A stretch of 64,000 nt of DNA from Enterobacter oligotrophicus (GTDB lineage Bacteria > Pseudomonadota > Gammaproteobacteria > Enterobacterales > Enterobacteriaceae). The stretch lies in contig NZ_AP019007.1 of the NCBI RefSeq assembly GCF_009176645.1, positions 682,001-746,000 of the forward strand. The letters run 5' to 3'. The notes beneath the pieces were generated by a model. That model was given only the letters and a program-made list of their open reading frames with translations, did no database searches and was not told the DNA's origin. How positions within the stretch are numbered: position 1 is the stretch's first letter; each line of letters opens with the position of its first letter. Shown here one piece after another: positions 1 to 8,518 of this stretch. The translations under genes and the position numbers were made by a program.

Positions 1-361
1 ACCCGTTCACCAGCCCGCTGAGAACGCCCAGCAACAGACCAGCGAAAACGCCAATCCACAGGCTTTCGGTCAGGTTGATGACCACCGCCGTTGTCACGCC
101 CGCACAGGCAATCACCGAGGCGACAGAGAGGTCGAAATCGCCGGAGGCCAGACAGAACAGCATCCCGCAGGCCACCATGCCGGACATAGAGATCGCCAGC
201 CCCAGCCCTTTCATATTGATAAAGGTGGCGAAGTTAGGCACAAAAATCGCGCAGGCGATGAACAGCGCGGCAAAAACGACCAGCATGCCGTACTGGTCCC
301 AGATGCGGCCAAAACTGAAAGCTGACTTCGGCGCTCCGGATGTAGTAACAGAGGACATCAT
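1..361 (-). CDS. araH: L-arabinose ABC transporter permease AraH (partial, N-terminal part)
   Basis: Membrane permease of the high-affinity L-arabinose importer AraFGH. The visible N-terminus reads MMSSVTTSGAPKSAFSFG and closely follows recalled E. coli AraH; the first membrane helix and the conserved stretch with SGDFDLSVAS are present. The rest lies beyond position 1, so only about 120 residues are seen. Two adjacent ATGs (361 and 358) follow an AAGGAG ribosome site; the second has the better spacing. It starts 11 bases after the end of araG in the same operon. Confidence 0.95.
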   Translation of the reverse strand, partial: MMSSVTTSGAPKSAFSFGRIWDQYGMLVVFAALFIACAIFVPNFATFINMKGLGLAISMSGMVACGMLFCLASGDFDLSVASVIACAGVTTAVVINLTESLWIGVFAGLLLGVLSGLVNG

Positions 362-372
362 TGACTCCTTAC

Positions 373-1887
373 TCAGGCGACAGCCTGGCTAACTTTAGGC
401 ATGGCGAGACTCAACGCCTGTTGTTCATTCGCCTGTTCATGTTGCAACTCACCGGCAATTTCACCTTCACGCATCACAACGATGCGGTCAGCGACGCCAA
501 GCACCTCAGGCAGATCGCTGGAGGCGAACAACACCGCCACGCCGCGTTTTGCCAGTTCATAAATGACGTTATAGATTTCATGCTTCGCCCCCACGTCAAT
601 ACCGCGTGTCGGCTCATCCAGCAAAATGACCTTCATATCTTCCGACAACCAGCGGCCCAGAATCGCCTTCTGCTGATTACCACCGGAAAGATTCATGATC
701 AGTTGCGCCGCCCCCGGCGTTTTTATGTTGAGCGAACGGATATGGCGATCGGCGTTGCTCGCTTCCCAGCTGTCGTTGATCAGGCAGCCCGCCCGGATGT
801 ATTTACGCCTTGCCGAGATATTGATGTTGTCGCGCACCGAGTGGACCGGAATAATCCCCTCCGCTTTGCGATCTTCCGGGCAAAGCATCATGCCCGCGTT
901 GATAGCGTGGGCCGGCTTCTGGATATCAACCGCTTTTCCGTCGATGGAGACCTGCCCCCCGGTAATGCGCGTGCCGCCAAACAGCCCTTTCATCAATTCA
1001 CTCCGCCCGGCCCCAACCAGGCCAAACAGCCCGACAATTTCACCGCTGCGCACCGAAAGCGAAACGGGTGTCCGCACCCCTGGCGCTTTCACATTGTCCA
1101 GCCGCAGACGTTCAGGGCCGTATTCACGCGGCTGCCAGTGGTAAATATCCCCCAGCTCGCGACCCACCATCGCCTGCACCAGCTGATCATGGTTAACCTG
1201 CTGCATGTCGGTAAACGTGCGCACATAGCGGCCATCTTTAAACACGGTAATGGCATCGCTTAGGGCAAAAATCTCTTCCATACGGTGAGAGACATACAAA
1301 ATGACGCGTCCTTCTTTGCGCAGCTCGCGGATGACGCGGAACAGATTTTCGATTTCACGCGCAGAGAGCGAACTGGTCGGCTCGTCAAAGGCGATAATTT
1401 TGGCGTTACGTGCCAGAGCCTTGGCAATTTCTACCATCTGCCACTGACCGATAGAGAGATATTTCAGGGGCGTCTGGGGATCAACATCCAGACCAAGATG
1501 TTTTAACTGCAGCCCCGCTTCATAATTGAGTAGCGAGCGATTAACCAGGCCGCTTTTGTGCGGCAACTGGCCCAGATAGATGTTTTCCGCCACGGTCATC
1601 TCAGGGATCAAATGCAGTTCCTGATAGATAATGGCGACCCCGGCGTTTAGCGCCGCCGTGGTGTCGGCAAAGGTCATCTCTTCGCCGCGAATAGCCAGTG
1701 TTCCGGTTGTTGGCGTGTAGTTGCCGCTGAGGATTTTCAACAGCGTGGATTTCCCCGCGCCGTTCTCCCCCATCAGCGCATGAACCTGGCCAGCATAGCA
1801 GTCGAAACTGATATCGGTCAGCGCGTTAACACCGGGGAAGGTTTTCCCGATGCCGCGAAATGAGAGATACGGATCAGACTGTCGCAT
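373..1887 (-). CDS. araG: L-arabinose ABC transporter ATP-binding protein AraG
   Basis: The 504-residue double ATPase that powers arabinose import with AraH and AraF. Two ABC domains are fused. The first has Walker [10 protein letters not shown] at residues 40-48, signature [15 protein letters not shown] and Walker [10 protein letters not shown]. The second lacks a canonical Walker A (GLVGAGRSE, no lysine), as usual for sugar ABC ATPases of this group, but keeps LSGGNQQK and [11 protein letters not shown]. Length equals E. coli AraG. It lies between araF (upstream, 71-base gap) and araH. Confidence 0.97.
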   Translation of the reverse strand: MRQSDPYLSFRGIGKTFPGVNALTDISFDCYAGQVHALMGENGAGKSTLLKILSGNYTPTTGTLAIRGEEMTFADTTAALNAGVAIIYQELHLIPEMTVAENIYLGQLPHKSGLVNRSLLNYEAGLQLKHLGLDVDPQTPLKYLSIGQWQMVEIAKALARNAKIIAFDEPTSSLSAREIENLFRVIRELRKEGRVILYVSHRMEEIFALSDAITVFKDGRYVRTFTDMQQVNHDQLVQAMVGRELGDIYHWQPREYGPERLRLDNVKAPGVRTPVSLSVRSGEIVGLFGLVGAGRSELMKGLFGGTRITGGQVSIDGKAVDIQKPAHAINAGMMLCPEDRKAEGIIPVHSVRDNINISARRKYIRAGCLINDSWEASNADRHIRSLNIKTPGAAQLIMNLSGGNQQKAILGRWLSEDMKVILLDEPTRGIDVGAKHEIYNVIYELAKRGVAVLFASSDLPEVLGVADRIVVMREGEIAGELQHEQANEQQALSLAMPKVSQAVA

Positions 1888-1958
1888 AACGTCTCCGTGA
1901 TTCCAGTAGTGTGTACGTCTGGCCCCTCACGATGAGCGAGGGGCACAATCACTGCGTA

Positions 1959-2948
1959 TTACTTACCGCCCAGTCCTTTTTTCGCCAGCTCCTCTTTGAA
2001 GTTATCGCGGGTGATGAGCACCACGTCGGTCACTTCGGTGAATTTCGGTGGCTCAACCCCTTTGGTCACCCAGTTGTAGAGCATCTCGCTGGATTTGTAG
2101 CCGTGTACGTCAGGGCTTGGTAACAGCGAGCCGTAGAAGCCGGTGGCTTGTGCTTTGGACAGCTCGCTGACCGCGTCCACGCCGTTGATGCCAATCCCGA
2201 TGACATCAGGTGCCTTGAAGCCCTGCCCCTCTGTCGCGCGCACGCCACCCAGTACGGTGTTATCGTTCATGCCGACCACCAGCCAGTGTTTGACTTCAGG
2301 GTGCTGCACCAGCATGGAGTTCGCGGCATCGAATGCGCCGGGGATATCGTTGGATTTGGTCGGCACTTTATAGATCTGTTTTTCCGGGAAACCGGCAGCT
2401 TTCAGCGCGTCCATTGAACCGGTGGTACGGCGGCGCGCGGTATCCAGCTCATCAGCGGTGATAGCCATTACCCCGGTCTCTTTGACATCCCAGCCGCGTT
2501 TTTGCATCTCTTTATAGAGTTCCTGGCCCTGACGCTCGCCGATTTTGGTCGCCGCCATCATCACCAGCGGTACGGAGTCCATCGGTTTGCCTTTGGCGTT
2601 CACGAACTGATCGTCAACAGCGATCACCTTCATGTCGTAACCGCGCGCTTTTGCTGCAATGGCTGAACCCAGTTTTGGGTCCGGCGTACAGATCACAAAC
2701 CCTTTCGCGCCGCTGGCCGCCAGGCTGTCGATGGCGTTCAGGGTTTTTTCTCCATCCGGCACGGCGATTTTAATAACGTCAAAACCTAAATCTTTCCCGG
2801 CTTTATCAGCGAATTTCCATTCGGTCTGGAACCAGGGTTCTTCGGGTTGTTTCACCAAAAAACCGAGTTTTAAATTTTCTGCGATAGCGGATTGTGACAT
2901 AACGGCAGCCAAACCGATGGCCGCCAGCGCTTTAGTAAATTTGTGCAT
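1959..2948 (-). CDS. araF: L-arabinose-binding periplasmic protein AraF
   Basis: Periplasmic receptor that delivers L-arabinose to AraGH. The 329-residue protein starts with a Sec signal peptide ending SQSAIA|EN near residue 23, followed by the periplasmic sugar-binding fold (FLVKQPEEPWFQTEW, VIGIGINGVDAV). It is the first gene of araFGH. The long gap upstream carries AraC-like half-sites. Length and sequence match E. coli AraF closely. Confidence 0.97.
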   Translation of the reverse strand: MHKFTKALAAIGLAAVMSQSAIAENLKLGFLVKQPEEPWFQTEWKFADKAGKDLGFDVIKIAVPDGEKTLNAIDSLAASGAKGFVICTPDPKLGSAIAAKARGYDMKVIAVDDQFVNAKGKPMDSVPLVMMAATKIGERQGQELYKEMQKRGWDVKETGVMAITADELDTARRRTTGSMDALKAAGFPEKQIYKVPTKSNDIPGAFDAANSMLVQHPEVKHWLVVGMNDNTVLGGVRATEGQGFKAPDVIGIGINGVDAVSELSKAQATGFYGSLLPSPDVHGYKSSEMLYNWVTKGVEPPKFTEVTDVVLITRDNFKEELAKKGLGGK

Positions 2949-3075
2949 GGTAAACTCCAGCTTTAGCGTTCTTTTCTGTAGGGAATAATTGCGTGCTTCT
3001 TATTTAATCGGACTTAAAACAAGGCATTAGCGCTTACCTCGTCATAAGCGTTAGTGCTGGTGATAGTTTTAGCGG

Positions 3076-3211
3076 GAAATTAATCATCCATAAGAGAGCG
3101 ACATCACACCGCAGAATTACAGTAATTGCGTACATAAATTCAGCGGAAAATGACATAAAAAAGGAGGGTATTGTCGGACAAATGAAAGGGGGTTAAGCAG
3201 AATTATCCATA
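3076..3211 (-). promoter_or_regulatory. araFGH control region with AraC-like half-sites
   Basis: The gap 2949-3264 upstream of araF holds two AraC-like 17-base half-sites on the + strand: 3195-3211, matching the recalled araI1 pattern TAGC-N7-TCCATA at about 13 of 17 positions, and a weaker one at 3076-3092 ending ATCCATA. A CRP half-site (TGTGA on the - strand, 3104-3108) lies between them. This fits arabinose plus cAMP-CRP control known for araFGH. The assignment rests on motifs only. Confidence 0.5.
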
Positions 3212-3264
3212 AGGTCAGCTAAGAAATCCTTGTCAGCCGAACGCCATAGCGTCCGGCGAGGAAA

Positions 3265-3828
3265 TTACCAGGCGTAGTAGATGTGATCGGCGTGATCGCG
3301 AACAGGTGCCTCGTCACCCAGCAGGCGGGCAGAAAGCGTCAGTGCAAAATCGAAAGCATGTCCAAGCCCTTTGCCGCTGATTAGGTTTTTATCCTCAACA
3401 ACCGGTGCATCAACATATTCACCGTCTTTTACCTTTTCCCATAAGTCGCCAGAACAGACGTAACGACGTCCCTTCAGCAGGCCGTTCCCGCCCAGAACGC
3501 GCGCCGCCGCGGAACAGATTGGGCAAATCAGTTTGCCACTCTCATCATGTGCTGTAATAAAGCGCACTACGTCGCGGCTAGCCGCCAGATTCATGCTCCC
3601 CTGTGGCCCGCCCGGTAAGACCACGGCGTCATAAAGCGTATTGATACGCTCTGTTAACGTGCTGTCTGCCACCATGGGGATATTGTGGTAACTCACCACC
3701 GCACGGGACTCCGCACAGGCCAGTGTTTCCACCTCAATCTCCAGACGACGCAGGATATCAATTGTGATGATTGCTTCCGCTTCTTCAAACCCAGGAGCCA
3801 GTAGCACAGCAACTTTAGCCATTTTCAA
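3265..3828 (-). CDS. DJ-1/PfpI family protein
   Basis: A 187-residue member of the DJ-1/ThiJ/PfpI superfamily, which includes glyoxalases, deglycases and chaperones. Visible hallmarks are the N-terminal PGFEEAEAIITIDILRR with the conserved glutamate, VVLPGGPQG, and the nucleophile-elbow cysteine in PICSAAA near residue 107. It is close to, but not the same as, YajL. The start could be MKMAKV (3828) or MAKV (3822). It stands alone between araF and ftnB; a link to either is not evident. Substrate unknown. Confidence 0.85.
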   Translation of the reverse strand: MKMAKVAVLLAPGFEEAEAIITIDILRRLEIEVETLACAESRAVVSYHNIPMVADSTLTERINTLYDAVVLPGGPQGSMNLAASRDVVRFITAHDESGKLICPICSAAARVLGGNGLLKGRRYVCSGDLWEKVKDGEYVDAPVVEDKNLISGKGLGHAFDFALTLSARLLGDEAPVRDHADHIYYAW

Positions 3829-4327
3829 CCTCAGTGATAAAAGTTATAAAACACTGTTTCATTTTCTCATTATGCGCAGAAACATACCTGCACGGAGATC
3901 ACATAACGCGCTTATCATGCTAATTTGATCTGACTCATTTTTTCTATTACATCATATATTCGGAGTTATTAATCCGCATTCGCCTTTTCCTTATCGCCAC
4001 TACATCATTAATTATTTAAAAAATGTCTCTTGCTCAATAACCAAAAGTAATCCCATAAAAATCATAAGATTATATATTTTTAATTTATGCATGCTGATTC
4101 GAAAATTTGGACTATATTAAAATTTGTAATCTATGGTAAACACAGCGACGTTAAGAGTTTTCTTAGACCAGAGACAAGGGTATGCTTATTTATATCGAAC
4201 ACAGGAAGTGAATATTCGGTCACTTTTATTCAGCGCAGAAATGACATTTCTGCCCGTCAATCGCATGAGCCTGCCGGGTCAGGTTAAGCAGCGGACATCG
4301 TGTCCCTCAGTCAATAAGGATATTTGT
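3829..4327. other. AT-rich intergenic region upstream of ftnB
   Basis: About 500 bases without a convincing gene. It must hold the promoters of the DJ-1 gene (leftward) and ftnB (rightward). There are long A/T tracts, notably near 3990-4090 and 4115-4135. An open frame running into ftnB from 4133 has no ribosome site and gives a non-homologous N-terminus. No operator was recognised with confidence. Confidence 0.5.
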
Positions 4328-4831
4328 ATGGCTACCCAAACGATGATTCAAAAACTCAATGCCCAGATGAACCTGGAGTTCTATGCATCAAATCTGCACC
4401 TGCATTTGAGCAAATGGTGTTCTGAGAACAGTCTCAACGGTACGGCCACCTTCTTTCGTACGCAGGCACAAAGCAACGTCACGCATATGATGCGCGTGTT
4501 TAATTTTATGAAAACTGCCGGGGCGAACCCAATCGTCAAAGCACTAGATACGATCGATGACAGCTACTCTTCTCTCGAAGAGCTGGTTCAGAAAACGCTT
4601 GAAGAGTATGAGCAACGTTGCACCACGCTCAGCAATCTGGCCGAAGAAGCGAAAGCACAGCAGGACAGCACGACCCTGAATTTCTTACGCGATATGGATA
4701 AAGAGCAACAGCAGGATGGCATGCTGCTCAAAACGCTCGCCGATGAAATTCGCAATGCCAGACGCAACGGCTTATGTCTGGAACAAACCGATCGCCATCT
4801 GCTCGATCTGGTGACGGTGCAACATCACTAA
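4328..4831 (+). CDS. ftnB: Ferritin-like protein FtnB
   Basis: A 167-residue ferritin-fold protein, the FtnB type of enterobacteria, considered to act in iron handling and repair of iron-sulphur proteins. The start [11 protein letters not shown] is chosen because AAGGA precedes it at good spacing and the length matches FtnB. Compared with FtnA numbering, Glu17 and His53 are kept, but Glu49 and Glu50 are Ser and Asn, so the ferroxidase centre is incomplete, as expected for FtnB. A terminator follows, then a Dcu transporter. Confidence 0.93.
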   Translation: MATQTMIQKLNAQMNLEFYASNLHLHLSKWCSENSLNGTATFFRTQAQSNVTHMMRVFNFMKTAGANPIVKALDTIDDSYSSLEELVQKTLEEYEQRCTTLSNLAEEAKAQQDSTTLNFLRDMDKEQQQDGMLLKTLADEIRNARRNGLCLEQTDRHLLDLVTVQHH

Positions 4832-4840
4832 ACATTTCCC

Positions 4841-4870
4841 CCTGCTCCCGATCGGGGGCAGGTTCTTCTT
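4841..4870 (+). terminator. Rho-independent terminator after ftnB
   Basis: Ten-base stem CCTGCTCCCG / CGGGGGCAGG (4841-4850 with 4853-4862, one G-U pair) and then TTCTTCTT. It separates ftnB from the transporter gene. Confidence 0.7.
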
Positions 4871-4942
4871 CCCACAACGCCCTGCTTTTGCTGAAATTTA
4901 ACAAATCTGATCTTGCTCCCAATGAATAACCACACATCGTGT

Positions 4943-4967
4943 AATGATTTGTTTAATAACAATCATT
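4943..4967. promoter_or_regulatory. Imperfect palindrome upstream of the dcu-like gene
   Basis: Inverted arms AATGATT (4943-4949) and AATCATT (4961-4967), extended inward by GTT/AAC, lie 15 bases before the start codon region. The symmetry looks like a dimer-binding operator. It is not a match to FNR (TTGAT-N4-ATCAA) or CRP. The binding protein is unknown. Confidence 0.35.
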
Positions 4968-4981
4968 GACGAGAGAGCATC

Positions 4982-6325
4982 ATGATCACCATTGAGTTTA
5001 TTGTCATTATCCTCTGCCTGCTGGTAGGCACCCGATTCGGCGGTATGGGGCTTGGGCTGATAAGCGGTATTGGCCTGTTTATTCTGAGTTTTGTCTTTGG
5101 CCTGCAGCCCGGTAAACCGCCGGTTGATGTCATGCTCACGATCCTCGCCGTTATTGGCTGTGCGGCAACATTGCAGACAGCGGGTGGCCTGAATGTGATG
5201 ATGCAGTTCGCTGAGCGCCTGCTGCGTAAACACCCGCAGCACATTACCCTGCTTGCGCCTTTCACCACCTGGATGCTGACTTTCCTGTGCGGGACCGGGC
5301 ATGTGGTCTACACCATGTTCCCTATTATTGCCGATATCGCATTGAAAAAAGGGATTCGTCCGGAGCGCCCGATGGCCGTGGCGTCGGTGGCCTCGCAGAT
5401 GGCGATCACCGCCTCCCCGGTTTCCGTTGCCGTGGTTTCGCTGGTGTCGATACTGGGTGCGCAGCATGGGATCGGTCACGCGTGGGGGATACTCGAAATC
5501 CTCGCGGTGTCCGTTCCCGCCTCGCTGTGTGGCGTCGCCATTGCCGCGATGTGGAGCCTGCGTCGTGGCAAAGATCTGGCCGATGACCAGGAGTTCCAGG
5601 AAAAGCTAAAAGATCCGAAACAGCGGGAGTTCATTTATGGCAGTACGGAAACGTTGATGAACCAGCGGTTCCCGAAACAGGCGTACTGGTCCACATGGAT
5701 TTTCTTCGCCGGGATCGCCGTTGTTGTTTTGCTGGGTGCATTGCCGGAGCTGCGTCCTGCCTTTGAGGTCAAAGGTAAAATGACCGCGCTGTCGATGAAC
5801 CTTGTCATCCAGATGATGATGCTTATTGCCGGTGCTGTAATGCTCGTGGCCTGTAAGGTCAACGCCTCTGCCATCTCGAACGGTGCGGTATTTAAAGCGG
5901 GTATGGTCGCTATCTTCTCAGTATTCGGCGTGGCATGGATGAGTGATACCTTCTTTCAGGCACATCTTGATGAGCTAAAAATGGCGCTGGAAGGCGTAGT
6001 GAAAAGCCATCCGTGGACGTATGCCATTGTGCTGTTCCTGGTTTCCAAGCTGGTGAACAGCCAGGCAGCGGCGCTAACCGCTGTTGCGCCCATGGGGTTA
6101 ATGCTAGGTATTGACCCGAAAATGCTCATCGCCTTCTTCCCGGCGTCGTATGGCTATTTTGTTCTGCCCACCTATCCGAGCGATCTGGCGTGTATCGGGT
6201 TTGATCGCTCTGGCACCACCCGTATCGGCAAATACATCATCAACCACAGCTTTATTCTGCCGGGGCTGATTGGCGTAAGCTCGGCGTGTGTCGTGAGTTA
6301 TCTGCTGGTCCAGACCTTCTTCTGA
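4982..6325 (+). CDS. Anaerobic C4-dicarboxylate transporter, DcuA/DcuB family
   Basis: A 447-residue, very hydrophobic carrier of the Dcu family, which exchanges or takes up fumarate, malate, aspartate and succinate in the inner membrane, mainly without oxygen. Family stretches seen include LCGTGHVVYTMFPIIADIA and RPERPMAVASVASQMAITAS. Length matches DcuB (446), but this site is not the dcuB-fumB locus, so it is a paralogue; I give no symbol. It stands between ftnB and yecJ, with a hairpin terminator behind it. A DcuSR-like pair at 59-61 kb could be its regulator (inference). Confidence 0.88.
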   Translation: MITIEFIVIILCLLVGTRFGGMGLGLISGIGLFILSFVFGLQPGKPPVDVMLTILAVIGCAATLQTAGGLNVMMQFAERLLRKHPQHITLLAPFTTWMLTFLCGTGHVVYTMFPIIADIALKKGIRPERPMAVASVASQMAITASPVSVAVVSLVSILGAQHGIGHAWGILEILAVSVPASLCGVAIAAMWSLRRGKDLADDQEFQEKLKDPKQREFIYGSTETLMNQRFPKQAYWSTWIFFAGIAVVVLLGALPELRPAFEVKGKMTALSMNLVIQMMMLIAGAVMLVACKVNASAISNGAVFKAGMVAIFSVFGVAWMSDTFFQAHLDELKMALEGVVKSHPWTYAIVLFLVSKLVNSQAAALTAVAPMGLMLGIDPKMLIAFFPASYGYFVLPTYPSDLACIGFDRSGTTRIGKYIINHSFILPGLIGVSSACVVSYLLVQTFF

Positions 6326-6335
6326 TCCTTTCTCC

Positions 6336-6360
6336 GGGCGACAACCTGTGTCGCCCTTCG
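6336..6360 (+). terminator. Hairpin after the dcu-like gene
   Basis: Eight-base perfect stem GGGCGACA (6336-6343) / TGTCGCCC (6349-6356), five-base loop, with only a weak T-rich tail. Confidence 0.5.
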
Positions 6361-6406
6361 ACGTTTGAGCAGAAATCTGTTTCTAATTTCAAAACATCGG
6401 TTTATT

Positions 6407-6658
6407 TTAGTGAGACTCACCCTGCGGCGTGAATCTCAGCTCAATCAGCGCGATAGCTTTCTGAATCGCACGGAGCGTGACCGGATCGGCCGCAGCAGGA
6501 TGGCTGGTGAAATCGATGTTTTTCAGTTGGGTGGACATCTTCTCGCGCACTTCGACTGGCGCGATAACGTCCAGTACATCAAGGATCTGTTTGATAACCA
6601 ACTGGCATGCGACGACGTCAGACACCAGTTCCTGATCGGCGCTCAGGTTTTGTGACAT
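6407..6658 (-). CDS. yecJ: YecJ family protein (DUF2766)
   Basis: An 83-residue soluble protein nearly identical to recalled E. coli YecJ ([20 protein letters not shown] and [17 protein letters not shown]). No catalytic motif is visible and its role is unknown. Sequence suggests a mainly helical fold. It starts at 6658 behind AAGGAGAAAGCCC and sits just downstream of azuC, as in E. coli. Confidence 0.9.
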   Translation of the reverse strand: MSQNLSADQELVSDVVACQLVIKQILDVLDVIAPVEVREKMSTQLKNIDFTSHPAAADPVTLRAIQKAIALIELRFTPQGESH

Positions 6659-6736
6659 GGGCTTTCTCCTTATTCAAAGGCCGCCATAGTAGCAAAACGC
6701 ACGCCCTTTCATCTCTCTCTCGTCGTCTGCAGGCAT

Positions 6737-6757
6737 AAAAAAACCTGCCGAAGCAGG
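6737..6757 (-). terminator. Rho-independent terminator of azuC
   Basis: CCTGC-TTCG-GCAGG on the - strand (6757-6744), UUCG-type tetraloop, then a run of seven T (6743-6737). It lies 9 bases after the azuC stop codon. Confidence 0.85.
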
Positions 6758-6765
6758 TTTTTTTA

Positions 6766-6849
6766 TCAGAACATCGCACCCGGTGGGACGTCTTTAAAGG
6801 TGTTGCAGTAGTTAGCCCACATGCTTTTCAGGATTTTGCGCAGTTTCAT
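6766..6849 (-). CDS. azuC: Small membrane-associated protein AzuC
   Basis: A 27-residue open frame starting MKLRKILKSMWANYC and ending DVPPGAMF, clearly the homologue of the 28-residue E. coli AzuC. The amphipathic basic N-terminus fits membrane association. E. coli AzuC is reported to interact with the aerobic glycerol-3-phosphate dehydrogenase GlpD. A CCGGAG ribosome site precedes it. The gene is too short for standard ORF cut-offs. Confidence 0.9.
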   Translation of the reverse strand: MKLRKILKSMWANYCNTFKDVPPGAMF

Positions 6850-6901
6850 TATGATGCTCCGGTAATTTGTTATGCAGGTGTTATTGTCTATGCGCTTATA
6901 A

Positions 6902-6947
6902 TATGACCGCCATCACAAAAATCAATACTTTTGTGACTAAAATCACA
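6902..6947 (-). promoter_or_regulatory. azuC promoter with two CRP-like sites
   Basis: TGTGACTAAAATCACA at 6932-6947 is a perfect TGTGA-N6-TCACA palindrome. A second site at 6902-6917 (TATGA-N6-TCACA) overlaps the likely -10 region TATTAT of azuC. Centres are 30 bp apart. The promoter-overlapping site fits repression by CRP, in line with the glucose-linked expression reported for E. coli azuC. The divergent MFS gene starts 115 bp away and could share the control. Confidence 0.75.
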
Positions 6948-7061
6948 GTCATAAAACCCACTGCGCGGCTGAGATGTTAATAAAAATGACGATAAATCCG
7001 TTAGTTACGATCGTATAAATTCCAGTAAATTTTTATAAAATTTTTTGATATGGCAGGAAAA

Positions 7062-8480
7062 ATGAGCGAGAACATAACTGACAAAGAGCGTCGTGGCTTA
7101 TCGCCTGCGGCGCTGTTGGTTGCCGGTGCTTTCTTTATGGAGTTTCTTGACGGGACGGTGATTGCCACCGCCCTGCCCGACATGGCGAAGAGTTTCGGCG
7201 TGCAGGCGGTGGATCTGAATATCGGGATCAGCGCCTATCTCATTACGCTTGCCGTGCTCATCCCCGCCAGCGGCTGGATTGCCGACCGCTTCGGCGCGCG
7301 CAAAGTATTTGCCTTTGCACTGGCGATCTTCACGCTGGCCTCTGTTTTTTGCGGGCTGTCGAACACGGTCGATCAGTTTGTCGCCATGCGTGTCCTGCAG
7401 GGGATGGGCGGCGCGCTGATGGTGCCCGTCGGTCGTCTGGCCGTCCTGCGCACGACACCAAAACACCAGCTGATTACAGCCATCGCCACACTGACCTGGC
7501 CCGCGCTGGTTGCTCCAATTATTGGCCCACCGCTGGGCGGGTTTATTACCAGCTACGCCGACTGGCGCTGGATATTCTTTATTAATGTTCCGCTGGGGAT
7601 TGTGGCCATTATTCTGGCGCTGCGTATTATTCCCGACCTGCATGAAGATGCTCGTCGCCCCTTCGACCTCACGGGCTTTGTTGCAACAACGATTGCGATG
7701 GTCAGCCTGGTCTATGCGATGGAAACCCTGGGCGGGCAGCATGTAAAGGAAGGGATAACGCTTGCACTGATGGTTGTGGGTCTACTTTCGCTGGTGTTTG
7801 CTCTGCGCCATTTCAGGCGCACGAAATGGCCGATGATTCGGCTTGATGCACTGCAGGTTCCCACGTTCCGCGTGACAATGTACGGAGGTTCGCTGTTCCG
7901 CGCGTCAATCAGCGCCGTTCCCTTCCTGCTACCGTTGATGTTTCAGGTTGGCTTTGGGATGGATGCCTTTCACTCTGGCCTGCTGGTTCTTGCCGTGTTC
8001 GTCGGGAATCTCACTATTAAACCCGCCACCACGCCCTTAATCCGTGGATTAGGCTTTAAGCGCTTGCTGCTGATCAACGGCGCATTAAACGTGCTGGCGC
8101 TGCTGGCCTGCGCATTTCTTACCGCCGACACGCCCGTCTGGCTGATTATGCTGATCCTTTACCTCGGCGGGGTATTTCGTTCGATTCAGTTTACGGCAGT
8201 AAGCACGCTCGCCTTTGCCGATGTGCCCTCAGCCCAGATGAGTTACGCCAATACGCTGTTTTCCACCGCCACGCAGCTTGCCGTGGGGCTGGGCATCACG
8301 CTGGGCGCAATTGGTATTCGCATTGGTGAAAAAATCAGTGAGGCGTTTGGGCTTGAAGCCATACCCGGCATTAGCTTCCGGCTGGCGTTTGTCGCCATCG
8401 CGCTCATTTGCCTGGTGGGGATGTTTGACACGCTACGCCTGACTAAAGATGCGGGCAGCGCCGTATCGACGAAGAGGTGA
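7062..8480 (+). CDS. MFS transporter, DHA2 (EmrB/QacA-type, 14-helix) family
   Basis: Inner-membrane proton-driven exporter of about 472 residues. Seen: the N-terminal FMEFLDGTVIATALPDMAKSFG (motif D1 region of DHA2), GWIADRFGARKVF (MFS motif A) and PIIGPPLGGFITSYADWRWIFFINVP (motif C). An alternative start at 7050 lacks a ribosome site; 7062 follows GCAGGAAAA. It is divergent from azuC. E. coli K-12 has no gene here. Drug or metabolite substrate cannot be told from sequence. Confidence 0.88.
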   Translation: MSENITDKERRGLSPAALLVAGAFFMEFLDGTVIATALPDMAKSFGVQAVDLNIGISAYLITLAVLIPASGWIADRFGARKVFAFALAIFTLASVFCGLSNTVDQFVAMRVLQGMGGALMVPVGRLAVLRTTPKHQLITAIATLTWPALVAPIIGPPLGGFITSYADWRWIFFINVPLGIVAIILALRIIPDLHEDARRPFDLTGFVATTIAMVSLVYAMETLGGQHVKEGITLALMVVGLLSLVFALRHFRRTKWPMIRLDALQVPTFRVTMYGGSLFRASISAVPFLLPLMFQVGFGMDAFHSGLLVLAVFVGNLTIKPATTPLIRGLGFKRLLLINGALNVLALLACAFLTADTPVWLIMLILYLGGVFRSIQFTAVSTLAFADVPSAQMSYANTLFSTATQLAVGLGITLGAIGIRIGEKISEAFGLEAIPGISFRLAFVAIALICLVGMFDTLRLTKDAGSAVSTKR

Positions 8481-8488
8481 TGTTATAA

Positions 8489-8508
8489 GCCGGGCAACAC
8501 GGCCCGGC
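8489..8508. repeat. REP-like palindrome / bidirectional terminator
   Basis: GCCGGGC (8489-8495) / GCCCGGC (8502-8508) stem between converging genes. It resembles other GCCGG-type palindromes at 35562, 48244 and 62414 and may serve as REP or transcript-end hairpin. Confidence 0.5.
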
Positions 8509-8518
8509 AATGACACAG

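Larger units (their letters stand above)
6737..6893 (-). ncRNA. azuCR: AzuCR dual-function RNA
   Basis: In E. coli the azuC transcript both encodes AzuC and acts as a base-pairing RNA (AzuR). Here a transcript of about 155 nt is bounded by a -10-like TATTAT (6903-6898) and an intrinsic terminator (6757-6737). The 5' end is estimated to within a few bases. The RNA function is inferred from synteny and conservation of the coding part. Confidence 0.55.

Noticed and set aside
373..1263. Long + strand open frame (about 300 codons) opposite araG
   Set aside because: It is the shadow of araG, has no ribosome site and no recognisable protein; similar shadows lie opposite fliG, liv, uvrC and the flavoprotein.
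4133..4327. In-frame upstream extension of ftnB
   Set aside because: No ribosome site, non-homologous residues; ATG 4328 has AAGGA and gives FtnB length.
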